This document shows positions 63,890 through 64,000 of a DNA stretch of 64,000 bases, in pieces. Origin of the DNA: Stomoxys calcitrans (Eukaryota > Arthropoda > Insecta > Diptera > Muscidae); assembly GCF_963082655.1 (NCBI RefSeq), contig NC_081555.1, forward strand, positions 14,973,262 to 15,037,261. Reading direction: 5' to 3'. The notes under the pieces were generated by a model. The model saw nothing but the letters and a program-made list of their open reading frames with translations. It did not search any database and was not told where the DNA came from. The first letter of the stretch is position 1. Each line of letters starts with the position of its first letter. The position numbers were made by a program, and so were the translations under genes.

Positions 63890-64000
63890 TTTGGCCATGA
63901 ACATTCCACCAAGGAACAGGGACAAACTTCTCACATATCAATGAGTGCAGTCCGATTCAAGTTTTGAGCTCAATGATAAGGGGCCTCCTTTTTATAGCCG
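63890..64000 (-). mobile_element. SINE copy, cut by the window end
   Basis: TGGCCATGAACATTCCACCA, AACTTCTCACATATCAATGA, GATAAGGGGCCTCCTTTTTA: the 3' half of the family in minus orientation. The head would lie beyond the window. Confidence 0.85.

Overview
This is AT-rich eukaryotic DNA with no recognisable host coding exon. It is almost certainly from a higher (brachyceran) fly, most plausibly a calyptrate/muscid. That is inferred from its transposons: INE-1/DINE-1-like Helentron derivatives (HINEs) with GTCCGTCT microsatellites and a terminal TTCGGCCCGGCCGAA hairpin, short mariners starting TTGGGTTGCCC, LOA/I-type, RTE-type and CR1-type non-LTR retrotransposon debris, and a tRNA-derived SINE. 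The longest open frames are transposon proteins or antisense shadows of them. The most economical reading is a piece of a very long intron or an intergenic repeat desert. Two zero-length-exon splice signatures (about 22,074 and 60,949, + strand) favour a long intron of a plus-strand gene, but this is inference.

Layout. 1-6 kb: CR1-like LINE fragments, HINE copies, a 41-bp palindromic minisatellite and a nested SINE. 7-9.6 kb: a degenerate ~33-bp minisatellite. 9.6-13 kb: SINE copies and quiet DNA. 13-19.2 kb: three HINEs, two carrying the same palindromic MITE, one broken by a mariner with most of its transposase, one by a short mariner MITE. 20.5-22.9 kb: HINE fragments, a fossil mariner, a perfect 27-bp hairpin and a LINE 3' fragment. 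23.9-28.5 kb: two LOA-like LINE pieces in opposite orientation, flanked by copies of an unclassified ~110-bp repeat. 29.8-38.3 kb: HINEs, arrays of a 40-bp repeat containing ATCATACGC, and an RTE fragment joined to a SINE. 40.6-43 kb: a palindromic ~32-bp minisatellite. 43.4-50.4 kb: regularly scattered copies of the ATCATACGC repeat, one HINE and one complete SINE. 50.5-53.8 kb: a HINE holding a nested LINE and a truncated MITE. 54-60.5 kb: SINEs, a very young rosa-like palindromic DNA transposon inside one of them, HINEs and large low-copy duplications. 61.3-63.9 kb: a ~130-bp tandem repeat, an RTE fragment and a SINE cut by the window end.

The nesting gives a relative history: HINE and SINE copies are mostly old hosts, LOA-like LINE and mariner/MITE copies interrupted them later, and the rosa-like element (arms identical apart from one base) is the newest visible insertion. 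The least explained signal is the motif ATCATACGC with its ~110-bp context, present about 35 times exactly on the two strands where one or two would be expected by chance.
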